Shown: piece by piece, positions 47,182 to 57,380 of the stretch
Numbering within the stretch: position 1 is the first letter of the stretch
Layout of the letters: each line of letters opens with the position of its first letter
DNA from: Pristionchus mayeri
Taxonomy: Eukaryota; Nematoda; Chromadorea; Rhabditida; Neodiplogasteridae
DNA length: 64,000 nt
Direction of reading: 5' to 3'
NCBI GenBank assembly: GCA_036245805.1
Contig: BTRK01000006.1
Span: forward strand, 7,171,613 to 7,235,612
Notes under the pieces: model-generated
Database searches by the model: none
Seen by the model: only the letters and a program-made list of their open reading frames with translations
What the model was told of the DNA's origin: nothing
Program-made: the position numbers and the translations under genes

Positions 47182-48542
47182 CAGACCGTCCACGAGAAAA
47201 CGTAACAACTGGGAGGGGTGCTCGGATGTTAAAATTTAGAATATTCCGGTAATTTTTTTCTGAGGTAAGGGTCCAAAGTTAGGAACACAGGCACCAATAG
47301 CTAAGGTTCTAGGTCGGTTTTGAAAAAGATACAGTAACCCACCAATTTTGGGGTCGAAAATTTTAGTATTACATAATTTCACAACAAATAGGTTTTCTGG
47401 TGTGTTTTCACTCGTAGAAAACGAATTTCCACATTAGAGCTCACGAGATGTTGATCTGTAAAAGCTATGCCCAAAAAACCGATTTTGTCGGTCGAAATCG
47501 GCTGAAATCTGCTCATAACTAATTTGGATGCCCCCGGTGGGCGTGTTTGCATCACATTTTCGGAATCTACGTGCAAAAATGTATATAAAATGATTTCAGA
47601 TTTTTAAAAACAAGGCCTTTTTGGGAATCCGCATTCAAAGAGAGGACTCGCTATTTGGGCGAATTCTGTAGTTCAGTTCACAATAGGCACAGCAACCTAA
47701 CTCATGGCTAGAAATGTAGAGGAGATGAAGCTAAACATTTCATCTGTTGAAAGTGAGCTTCTATCTTTTCGTTGAAGCGCGCTACAGAGCCTGGAAGTTG
47801 GCAAACACGATGCTGGATGTGCGCGAGAGAGCGCTAAATAGAGGAGGAGGGCCAGAGGTCAATCGGTGAGAGCGCAAGACGGTTAGAGCGCGCGCTCTAG
47901 GGTATTCTGGCCCAATGTTGCTAACTTCCAGGCTCTGTAGCGCGCTTCAACGAAAAGATAGAAACTCACTTTCAATAGATGAAATGTTTAGCTTAATCTC
48001 CTTTACATTTCTAGCCATGAGTTAGGTCGCTGTGCCTATTGTGAACTGAACTACAGTATTCGCCCAAATAGCGAGTCCTATTTTTGAATGCGGATTCCCA
48101 AAAAGGCCTTGTTTTTAAAAATCTGAAAAAATCATATTATGTACATTTTTGCACGTAGATTCCGAAAATGTAATGCAAACACGCCCACCGTGGGCATCCA
48201 AATTAGTTATGAGCAGATTTCAGCCGATTTCGACCGACAAATCGGTTTTTTGGGCATAGCTTTTACAGATCGACATCTCGTGAGCTCTAATGTGGAAATT
48301 CATTTTCTACGAGTGAAAACACACCAGAAAACCTATTTGTTGTGAAATTATGTAATACTAAAATTTTCGGCCCCAAAATTGGTGGGTTACTGTATCTTTT
48401 TCAAAACCGACCTAGAACCTTAGCTATTGGTGCCTGTGTTCCTAACTTTGGACCCTTACCTCAGAAAAAAATTACCGGAATATTCTAAATTTTAACATCC
48501 GAGCACCCCTCCCAGTTGTTACGTTTTCTCGTGGACGGTCTG
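47182..48542. mobile_element. foldback element FB4, TTAA target
   Basis: 1361-bp palindrome with perfect outer ends CAGACCGTCCACGAGAAAAC and inverse, flanked by TTAA (47178-47181, 48543-48546). Central purine-rich core GAGAGCGCAAGACGGTTAGA between GTTGAAGCGCGCTACAGAGC and GCTCTGTAGCGCGCTTCAAC. Close relative of FB3. Unlike a simple insertion, the DNA outside its ends is itself inverted for a further 270 bp. Confidence 0.92.
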
Positions 48543-48546
48543 TTAA

Positions 48547-49130
48547 ACAGAATCGCATGGAATAATTGGGCAAACATCAATTAGTTTAATGATAAGAAAC
48601 TGTTGAAACCTATAAATGCATGATTTCGTAAAATGTAGAGTTTTTTGCTCTTTCACCAACCCCACTCATGCCGGTATTCGAATGCTCGCTTCATTCAAGG
48701 TAGTGGGATAGTAGGGATCCCTCGGCAGAACAATAGGGAGTGCCATGCAAGCATGAATATTCGGTAATTGAGAACATATGTCTAGAATTCAGTGATATGC
48801 ATGACAAGATCATATTTCAGCCGATTTCGACCGACAAAATCGGTTTTTTGGGCATAGCTTTTACAAATTGACATCTCGTGATCTCTAATATGGAAATTCG
48901 TTTTCTACGAGTGAAAACACACCAGAAAACCTATTTCTTGTGAAATTCTGTCATACTAAAAATTTAGACCCGAAAATTGATGGGGTACTGTATCTTTTTC
49001 AAAACCGACCTATAACCTTAGCTATTGGTGCCTGTGTTCCTAACTTTGGACCCTTACCTCAGAAAAAAATTAACGGAATATTCTAATTTTTACCATCCGA
49101 GACCTCTTCCGTTCTCTCATGGACGGTCTG
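48547..49130. repeat. right flank arm of FB4 plus half of another FB4-type element
   Basis: 48547-48815 is the inverse of 46912-47177. It then joins directly to 48816-49130, which repeats the outer half of FB4 (TTTCAGCCGATTTCGACCGA to GGACGGTCTG and a TTAA at 49131). The matching other half is missing here. Confidence 0.8.
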
Positions 49131-49283
49131 TTAAAAGAAAGACCAAATCTACAATACGAAATGGTATCCTTAGAAGTACGCTGGCCAAGCATTGCTAAAA
49201 TATAGCGAGATAATTCGAGAGAGAAGGATAAAAAGTGAGGGCGATGATCTATTTCAGAGTCAGTGTACTGAAATATAAATATA

Positions 49284-49455
49284 CTAGTCCGGCTGCCCCC
49301 GCCTTCGGCGGGGGCCCCGTCCTAGCGGAGTAGGTTTCGCAATCACTCTTTTCGCAACTTGTTGACGCGCGATCTCTCCCCCTCCCCATTTCGCAACTGT
49401 TTCGCAATCCGGACATACGGACAGACACACACTGCGCGTTATATATATGCATAGA
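49284..49455 (-). mobile_element. short non-autonomous Helitron 1
   Basis: Read on the - strand it starts TCTATGCATATATATAACGC, ends CTAG, and has a 19-nt GC-rich hairpin (CCCCCGCC, 3-nt loop, GGCGGGGG; 49296-49314) 8 nt before the end. The flanks are A and T, the Helitron target. These are the defining Helitron terminal features. 172 bp, no Rep/helicase. Confidence 0.82.
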
Positions 49456-50435
49456 TTTTGATCGAGGATAAGGACGATAGAAGTTAATGTTATCGAGGCT
49501 AGTCTGTGACTATTCTATTCACTTCATTGTTTGTATCCACAGAGACCGGAACGTCATTGAATGAATAGAAGCCATAGATCTTTTGAGGTGTCATTGAAAC
49601 ATAAACCTCCTTAACCTGAAAATCTATTTCGCAATTACTCCATTTCTAGCTCGCATTGTTTTATATATAGGTATTTGCGCAAGAAAGGAAAGAAAGGTGA
49701 TAGGTCCTGAATTTTAAATGTACTAGTGGCTGCTCCCCGCCTTCGGCGGGGGCCCCGTCCTAGCGAAGTAGGTTTCACAATCACTCGTTTCGCAATTTGT
49801 TGACGCGCGATCTCTCCCGTCCCCATTTCGCAACTGGTTCGCAATCCCGACATACAGCAGCGCCAATAAGTATTGAAACGATTTGTTATTTTGCTATAAC
49901 GTTTTGGCTGATCTGTTTAGCAAATTGGATGTTGTGGTGCTATACGGCAAATCGATCGAGGAATACGATGCACATATTGCCTCATAACGTGCATCATAAC
50001 TGATTGCGTAGTGATAACGAATTCGAATTTCACTTTTTTAAACAGGCTTTATTCTTACACAGATTTTTTCCAGCTTGCTAAACTTTCTAATGTTGGAGAG
50101 ACGACCGAGGCCTATCCAGAATCAAAAATTGAAGTTGCTCCTTGGTCGCACATTGGCTGCAGCAGTGCTGAAAAATCGATGTCACAAATTCGGATATCGG
50201 CTCCTAGTCAAGCTAGAGATTCGTGCAAGGCATCAAACTGATCGTCATCATGAGTCCAGCTGATCCTGAGAATATGAAAGCAATATCTCAACATTTGCCC
50301 TCAGGGCATGAAAAAATCACTTTTTCACATGACCACTTTTTGGAGATTCATAATTATGAAGCAACTGTATATTAAAATCTGTTTTTTGCTTAGTCGTGTT
50401 CACAATGTTGTAAATATATGATTCCTAACTTTTTA

Positions 50436-50721
50436 GAGTGTTTGGATATTTTTCCAGTTCGCGGCGATCGTTTTTCGGAAGAACTTTCGAGTCCCGGACC
50501 CGCTATTCCCGTTTGCACCCTCCCTCCAACTGTGCCCAAAGTTATTAAAACATTGTATAAAGTTGGGATTCAGTTTTTCATAACGTGTTGGGCATGTACA
50601 CATAATAACAAAAGTTTTCCTTAACTTTCTCTCAAGCATGTTTTCGAAGGGTCCTGCAATCAGGACCACGGTGCACCTCCGAAACACGATTGCCGCGAGC
50701 AGGAAAGATATCCAAACACTC
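50436..50721. mobile_element. TA-flanked MITE
   Basis: Ends GAGTGTTTGGATATTTTTCC and the inverse of its right end, AGATATCCAAACACTC, with TA on both sides; the right TA is shared with the left end of mariner fragment M2. 286 bp, non-coding. Confidence 0.82.
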
Positions 50722-50723
50722 TA

Positions 50724-51143
50724 TTGGGGTGTCCGGGAAGTTCGGATAATTTTTTGTTTTTTTATTTTATTCAATGCTTTACAATTCTCAGTGACCAATG
50801 TATGGCCCTTTCTTTCTCACTACCTCCCTCCAGCGATTGGGCAGGGTCTCGATTCCTCTCTTCCAGAATGCGGGTTTGTTCGAGACCGCCCAGTTCACGA
50901 AAGCCCTCACCACTTCATCTCGATTCTTGAACTTCTTTCCTTTGCAGAAGTCAGAGAGAGAGCGGAAGCAGTGGTAGTCGCATGGGGAGAGATCCGGGGA
51001 ATACGGTGGATGGGGAATCCTCTCGATCTTCAGCTCGTCCATTTTCTTCTGGGTCATCTTCGCTCGATATGGGCGAGCATTGTCCATCAGAAGATGAATT
51101 TTGCCCTGGTTCAGGAGTCTGGGAGGGACTCTGATCGCGACAC
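50724..51143 (-). pseudogene. mariner copy M2, 3' fragment
   Basis: The right TIR (TTGGGGTGTCC at 50724) and the last 100 or so codons of the transposase remain (LLMDNARPYRAKMT to the stop), with the second catalytic Asp present. It breaks off at about 51142 where segment S2 begins, so the junction is a rearrangement and not a normal insertion end. Confidence 0.88.
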
Positions 51144-52195
51144 ATTATAGTGACGCTATCCTTTTTCAACGCCCTCGAATACCCCCATTGCACATCATTT
51201 CAGAATTTTGAAAAATTGTTGAAGATTTGAGTACAAGTCCCTAGCGAAAATTTGTAAGGCTTGGCTCCGCCCATTTTACTAAATAAAGTAAATATTTTTC
51301 CTCAAGGGCCGACACTTCCGCCTGCGTTGTTGATTACACTTGTGATAATCGAACTATTAGAGGTTCAAATCGATATTTATGCATGTGAAATCAAAATATG
51401 CGAAGTGACAATACAATAAAAACAACACAACGTTAATTCGACATTGCGGGCCTCCGTCAAGCAGAGGGACAAAATGGAGACCTCCAATCTATCGTAAAGA
51501 GGAGGTACTTCATAGTTCTTCACAGATAACCCATGAGTGGGTGTCTTTCAACCAATATTAAGAACGTGAAAAACGACATCATTTATCAATGAGGTTAATA
51601 TGGTGGGGCAAAATAGGGTTGATGTCATCTTCTCCCCTCAGAGAACGCAGTCCCCGCTGAAAATACTATTTGCTCTTAGCTCTAAATCAGAATCTCCGTT
51701 TTTCCAACGGAGGATGCGATCGCCACCTCGTTAAAGTATTTCATGCAGCTTCGTGAAAGTTGCGGCGCCGCTTCATGTAAGTAACGCCGCAGCTTCGCGA
51801 CAAATTAAGTAACCCCGCGCCACTTTTGCTGCCGCGTTACTTACATGAAGCGGCGTGGCGCGCATCCTGCGTTGGAAAATCGGAGATTGTAAATACTTTC
51901 CTATTTAAAAATTGAATAAGGTAAAGAGAAACACTCACGTTAGCAACCAGATCCTCGTTGTTCTTGTCAAACCTTTTACCAGTAATCGAGCACTTGCGAT
52001 ACAGCCTCTGGCAATCAAATTGTATGAAACAATTAGAGGAACTAGCGGTTGCGGCTCATGTAAATAGAATAATCGAAAATTCTAATGCCAAAGTGTTACG
52101 GATCAATTCACGTCGTAATCAAGTAATATTAAGACTTGAGCGCATACATAAATGTAACAACAACGGAATAATGCCAAAATATTACACCAAATGTA
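51144..52195. repeat. inverted-duplicate segment S2, right copy
   Basis: Reverse complement of 34946-35992, including the GC-rich palindrome. It lies between mariner fragment M2 and the complete mariner M3. Confidence 0.85.
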
Positions 52196-53438
52196 TTGTG
52201 GTGTCCGGAAAGTTCGTATATTTTTTTTGTTTTTATTTTTTATTCAATGCTTTACAATTCTCAATGACCAATGTATGCCCCCTTCTTTCTCACTACCTCC
52301 CTCCAGCGATTGGGCAGGGTCTCGATTCCTCTCTTCCAGAATGCGGGTTTCTTCGAGACCGCCCAGTTCACGAAAGCCCTCACAACTTCATCTCGATTCT
52401 TGAACTTCTTTCCTTTGCAGAAGTCAGAGAGAGAGCGGAAGCAGTGGTAGTCGCATGGGGAGAGATCCGGGGAATACGGTGGATGGGGAATCCTCTCGAT
52501 CTTCAGCTCATCCATTTTCTTCTGGGTCATCTTCGCTCGATGTGGGCGAGCATTGTTCATCAGATGAAGAATTTTGCCCTGGTTCAGGAGTCTGGGAGGG
52601 ACTCTGATCGCGACATCTTCCAGTTGTTCAGAGAAGAGGTCGGCATTGATGCTGGTGCCAGGGGCGAGGATCTCCCAGTAGATGGGACCGAGCACTGAGA
52701 AGAAGAAGCAGAGGAGTTCCTTCTTTCCGTGCTCTTCCTTCTTCGGGACGGGCGTGGGCTTCTCATCTGCATCCACCCATTGCAGTCTCCTCACAGGGTT
52801 ATCGTACGTGATCCACTTCTCATCTGTAGCGATGATGGAATTGACCCATCGAAGATTGGATCTACGATGGAGTAATTCCCGACAGACTTGAACACGATTT
52901 TTCAGCTGTTCGGGGGAGAGGTCATGGGGAATCACTTGTGGGAGTTTCGGCTTCTGCCCAGATCGATGGAGGATATCGGACACCGTTGATCTGGGAGTAC
53001 CAGTATCCTTCTTCAACTCACGCACACTGGCCATGGGCTTGCGCTTCAGTGTGCGGAGAACGAGATGCTGATCGAGGGAGGGAGGGCGTCCAGAGCGGGG
53101 TTGATCATCGAGACCAAACTCCCCTTTCTTGAAGCGGGAGAACCACTTATAGCAGAAGGGTATGGAGGGGGCGTCAGCTCCTTCCGACTGGGCCAGGGCA
53201 GAGTGGGCCTCCTTCACGGATCGGCCAAGACGGTAGTAATGAAGTAAAACTGCTCGGAGGTAGAGATGGGAGTCCATCACAAGAATCAATGTAGCAACTA
53301 GGAGACTGATTAAATCCTCTCACTACTCAACGTCAGAATGATGCAATACATTGCTGACAAACAGATTGCGCAATCACTGCATTTGATCGCGAAATGACTT
53401 TTTTCCGAAGCATTATACGAACTTTCCGGACACCCCAA
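52196..53438 (-). mobile_element. mariner copy M3, full length
   Basis: 1243 bp between TIRs TTGTGGTGTCCGGAAAGTTC (right terminus, one change) and the inverse of TTGGGGTGTCCGGAAAGTTC, with TA flanks at both ends. Its 3' junction is shared with M1; its 5' flank lies in the FB8 arm. Confidence 0.95.
52261..53277 (-). CDS. mariner transposase (DD34D), intact frame, catalytic Asp to Asn
   Basis: 338 residues from the ATG at 53277, the usual mariner length, with no stop or shift. The N-terminal half has two HTH-type DNA-binding segments (RLGRSVKEAHSAL, YKWFSRFKKGEFGLDDQPRS) and a PHDLSPEQLKNR motif. The catalytic half has the first Asp in ATDEKWITYDN and the third in SPDLSPCDYH. The second Asp, normally in DNARPH, is Asn here (LMNNARPH, codon AAC). 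Spacing from that position to the third Asp is 34 residues. The product would bind DNA and dimerise but is expected to be cleavage-dead. A tempting upstream extension has no ATG. AATAAA follows the stop. Confidence 0.93.
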   Translation of the reverse strand: MDSHLYLRAVLLHYYRLGRSVKEAHSALAQSEGADAPSIPFCYKWFSRFKKGEFGLDDQPRSGRPPSLDQHLVLRTLKRKPMASVRELKKDTGTPRSTVSDILHRSGQKPKLPQVIPHDLSPEQLKNRVQVCRELLHRRSNLRWVNSIIATDEKWITYDNPVRRLQWVDADEKPTPVPKKEEHGKKELLCFFFSVLGPIYWEILAPGTSINADLFSEQLEDVAIRVPPRLLNQGKILHLMNNARPHRAKMTQKKMDELKIERIPHPPYSPDLSPCDYHCFRSLSDFCKGKKFKNRDEVVRAFVNWAVSKKPAFWKRGIETLPNRWREVVRKKGAYIGH

Positions 53439-53500
53439 TAGAAAGTTGGGAATCACATATTTAGGACATTGTGAACATGACTAAGCAAAAACCAGTTTCT

Positions 53501-54402
53501 GGCACAGGCCAAAAATCTCAATTCTCTCTAACTTCGTGCCTTGGGGTTATCGAGGGTGCTGAAAACGATAGGCATATTTGTTTTGCTCCTGGAACCTTCG
53601 TAGGCTCCAGACGACGTCACGTTGAAATCACGTTTTTGCAAGTATCTGACTTCTCGGGGGTGCTAATTTCACGCGACTATGCTTTCCGGGGTAGAATTTG
53701 ATGCTGATCACGCCTATCTATTTCATTTTTCATGAATTATTAAAATTATTTTTAAAAATAGAACTTTTCGCATTGACAAAAGTAAGTTGCGAGACATACA
53801 TCAAAAGAACCGGCTTGACGAGAGGATTCAGAATCTGTGTTTACAGCCGATTTCGTTCACGGGTTGGAAAGATTGGAGTGAAATAGTGAGCCCAGATCGG
53901 CAAGAGAGGCGAGAGAGTGTGTAGATGGGAGAGTGCGGGGAGGGAGGAGAACACTGCCAGGGGGAGGAACGAGGGAGAGACGAGTGAACGCATCGAATTT
54001 TGTCCATCTGGGCTCACTATTTCACTCCAATCTTTCGAACCCGTGAACGAAATTGGCTGTAAACACGGATTCTGAATCCTCTCGTCAAGCCGGTTCTTTT
54101 GATATATGTCTCGTAACTTACTTTTGTCAATGCGAAAAGTTGTATTTTTAAAAATAGTTTTAATAATTCATGAAAAATGAAATAGATAGGCGTGATCAGC
54201 ATCACATTCTACCCCTTGAACCCTAGTCGCGTAAAATTAGCACCTCCGAGAGGTCAGATACTCGAAAAGATGTGATTTCAACGTGACGCCGTCTGGAGCC
54301 AACGGACGTTACACGAGCAAAATCAATATGCCTATCGTGTTCAGCACCCTCGATTACCCCAAGTCACGAAGTTAGAGAAAATTGAGATTTTTGGCCTGTG
54401 CC
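53501..54402. mobile_element. foldback element FB5
   Basis: Palindrome of about 900 bp with ends GGCACAGGCCAAAAATCTCA and inverse, arms meeting around a purine-rich unpaired centre (about 53905-54005, GGCGAGAGAGTGTG, GGGGAGGGAGGAG). Located inside the right arm of FB8; the arm sequence ACATTGTGAACATGA appears on both sides of it (53465 and 54447) as a short direct duplication. Confidence 0.8.
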
Positions 54403-55031
54403 AAAACTTGCCCGATTCTTAGGCAAACAGCCTCATATAAATACAACATTGTGAACATGATTAAGCAAAAATCAGATTGTTATATGCAGTTCTTACATAG
54501 TTGGATCTCGAAAAAGGGGTCATGTGAAAAAGAGATTTGTGCATGCCCTGAGGGCGAATTACAAGTTATTATGTTCATATTCTCAGGATCATCTGGACTC
54601 ATGACTGCGATCATGTTGATGCCTTGCACGAGTCTCTAGGTTGTCAGAAGCTGAGATCTGAATTTCCGACTTCGATTTTGCAGCAAGGCTGCAGCCAATG
54701 TGCGACCGAGCAGCAACTTCACATTTATTCTGGATAGGCCTCGGTCCTATGTCCAACGTCAGAAAGTTTGGCAAGCTGGAAAAAATCTGCGTAAGAATAA
54801 CGCCTGTTTAAAAAAGTGAAATTCGAATGCGTCATCACTACGCAATCAGTTATGATGCACGTGATGAGGCAATATGCGCATCGTATTCCTCGATCGATTT
54901 GGCATATAACACCACAACATCCAATTTGCTAAATAGATCAGCGAAATGGTTGTAGCAAAATAACAAATCGTTTCAATACTTATTGGCGCTACTGTACGGA
55001 CACATACACACTGCGCTTTATATGAGAGGAA

Positions 55032-56730
55032 TCGCGAGAAAATCACCCATTAGAGGGGAGTTCGCGGCGGTAGAACCAAACGTCATATTATCCTGATCTA
55101 AGCATGAAGCAAGGTATTTCAAATGATGCTCTTTCAAACTGCGTTGTCAGAATTTTGATAACTGTCGTCATCTTCGAGATTCAGAAGGCCAAACTTGGGA
55201 CAATCACTTTTTAGGGGTCAAATCGAGCCCACTTAAACGATCATAAATCCGTTTAGAATGACGATAGAAACTGGTTATTTGCTCAGAAAGAAAGATAAGA
55301 AGATTCTCTACAACTTTTATGTTGATCATTTCATTTCATGTGTATGTCCCAGTGCGGGTTGGTCAAGTCGACCAAAAATTATCAAATTCTGGAAATCGGA
55401 AAAACCCCCCTGAATAATTATTTGCGATTTGTAGACACTATCTGTGGCTAACTTAACCACACATTTCAGCCAAATTGAAAGATGTATGAAAAAAGGGCGT
55501 GACTTTCCGTCCGGCTACGTCAGAATGAGTCCCAGACCAAAGTACCCTCTAAGCTCCAACTGACAGCAATTAGCCTCAAATGGGTCTAAAATTATCCAAA
55601 ACAACATTTAGAATAGTTTGCGGGATCAATACAGTACTCCCATTCTGTCAAAATTACGATAGGAAGTGAAATTTGAAAATCAGTTGTCAGACCCTTAACG
55701 ACTTAAGAGCTAGGCCTGTACGTGCTAAACCACTTTGAAATAACATAGGAATGTCCCTCTAGGCTATTCATAGAGAGGCCACACCTAGAAATACAAAATT
55801 TCACCTGAGGGGACCAAGGAAAAAGGCAAAACTCTACTTTAAGTCAAAATAGTGTTAGCGGCCCGACTCATAACTAGAAATTTAGAGCACGATGAGCTAA
55901 ACATTTCATATGTTGAACGTGAGTCTCTATCTTTTCGTTGAAGCGATCTACAGAGCAGAGAAGTTGGCCAGAAATGGGCTAGAATCCTCCGAGAGCGCGA
56001 GCTCTACCCGTCTGGCGCTCTCGCCGCCTGACCTCTCTCTCCCTCCCCTCCCTTTAGTGCTCTCTCGCGCGCCTCTGCCCTCGTTTTTCTCAAACTTCTC
56101 CGCTCTGTAGATCGCTTCAACGAAAAGATAGAAACTCACGTTCAACAGATGAAATATTTAGCTCATCGTGCTCTACATTTCTAGCTATGAGTCGGGCCGC
56201 TAACACTATGTTGACCTAATGTACAGTTTTGCCTTTTTCCTTGGTTCCCTCAGGTGAAATTTCGTATTTCTAGGTGTGCCCTTTCTATGAATAGCCTAGA
56301 GGGACATTCCTATGTTATTTCAAAGTGGTTTAGCACGTACAGGCCAAGCTGTTAAGTCGTTAAGGGTCTGAAAACCGATTTTCAAATTTCACTTCCTATC
56401 GTAATTTTAACAGAATGGGAGTACTGTATTGACCCGGAAACTATTCTAAATGTTGTTTTGGATGATTTTGGACCCATTTGAGGCTAATTGCTGTCAGTTG
56501 GAGCTTAGAGTGTACTTTGGTCTGGGACTCATTCGTAGCCGGACGGAAAGTCACGCCCTTTTTTATAACAAGTGAGTGTCCCAAGTTTGGCCTTCTGAAT
56601 CTCGAAGATGACGACAGTTATCAACACCCCAGTTTGAAAGAGCATCATTTGAAATACCTTGCACCACGCTTAGATCAGGATATGATGATTTTGATTCTAC
56701 CGCCGCGGAGAAGGTGATTCTCTCGCGATG
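55032..56730. mobile_element. foldback element FB6
   Basis: Outer ends TCGCGAGAAAATCACC and the inverse of GGTGATTCTCTCGCGA, then CGCGGCGGTAGAA on both arms. The left arm has about 290 bp (near 55210-55490) absent from the right. The centre (about 55975-56095) is the inverse-oriented purine core shared with FB3 and FB4, bounded by CGTTGAAGCGATCTACAGAG and its counterpart. The outer arms are unrelated to FB3/FB4. No coding capacity. Confidence 0.85.
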
Positions 56731-57099
56731 TCTCTCATACAACACAGTGGGTCAATATCAAAAATGGCAGTCTTTGAAAAATATTCAAATGGTAGGTCAA
56801 AATTTCTGGAAAAGTTTTCTTTGACCATAAGGACTCTACCACCAAAGTTTGAACTCCTAGCGATAAGTTTAAGGCATTGTGCCACCCTATGCTCCGATCT
56901 TAGGAGACATCTGGGGACCCTAATTTGACATCATTCGATGAGATTCTTCTGGAGGCAGTGGTGGGGAATCCACTCGGATTCTGCTTTTCTTGACAAGGTC
57001 TACGTTGTCAATGAATGAATGCTAGGTGACGATTGTTTTTGTTAATAGCAAATAATAAGAAATAATAAGTGATGTGATGCGAATGTTTTTCTGCGTTTT

Positions 57100-57380
57100 T
57101 ATCACCATGAGCGTTGAGGTTTCATTCATAACTTATCATGGTAGTTTTTAGCAGCTCTTTAGTAGTTCTCTGATTTACCAAAGAATAAATATTAATTACG
57201 ATATTCAATCTAATGTGCGTCGATTTCACCTCAGACCAATGATGATACTGAGTACAAACAAATAATAATCGATAAATTCCATTCCTTCAGCTGACGATGT
57301 TTATTCTGATTTCTCTGGAAGCTGCTTTGGAAGAGTCGAATCGGTTCTCAGTCATTCGTTCATTTCCAGGCTCACAGCCA
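57100..57380. repeat. dispersed repeat C, copy 5 (diverged)
   Basis: Contains GCGTTGAGGTTTCATTCATA then ACTTATCAT, with the later CAGCTGACGATGT block, in the order of the other copies. Confidence 0.5.

Larger units (their letters stand above)
49855..54994. mobile_element. TA-flanked foldback FB8 containing nested elements
   Basis: Left end CAGCAGCGCCAATAAGTATT and right end AATACTTATTGGCGCTACTG are inverted with TA on both sides. The arms run 49855-50433 and about 54430-54994. Between them lie a TA-MITE (50436-50721), mariner fragment M2, segment S2, mariner M3 and foldback FB5. TA target and CAGT-type ends suggest the Tc1/mariner/pogo group; no transposase of its own is seen. Confidence 0.82.
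49723..55030 (-). mobile_element. non-autonomous Helitron 2, interrupted by nested insertions
   Basis: Its 3' end (49723-49751) has the same hairpin (CCCCGCC/GGCGGGG) and CTAG as Helitron 1, and the body up to 49854 matches it. The 5' part (TATAAAGCGCAGTGTGTATG on the - strand) resumes at 54995-55024, after a 5.1-kb TA-flanked insertion. Helitron 1 at 49415-49416 shows the uninterrupted TA site. The exact 5' terminus is uncertain by a few bases. Confidence 0.75.

Noticed and set aside
51958..52190. Open frame conserved between 34950-35181 and 51958-52190
   Set aside because: Both lie in near-identical S2 copies, so frame conservation carries no information; no recognisable domain and no splice evidence.
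53242..53289. Upstream extension of the M3 transposase to 53289
   Set aside because: The extra four residues would need a TTG start; the first ATG is at 53277 and gives the usual mariner N-terminus.
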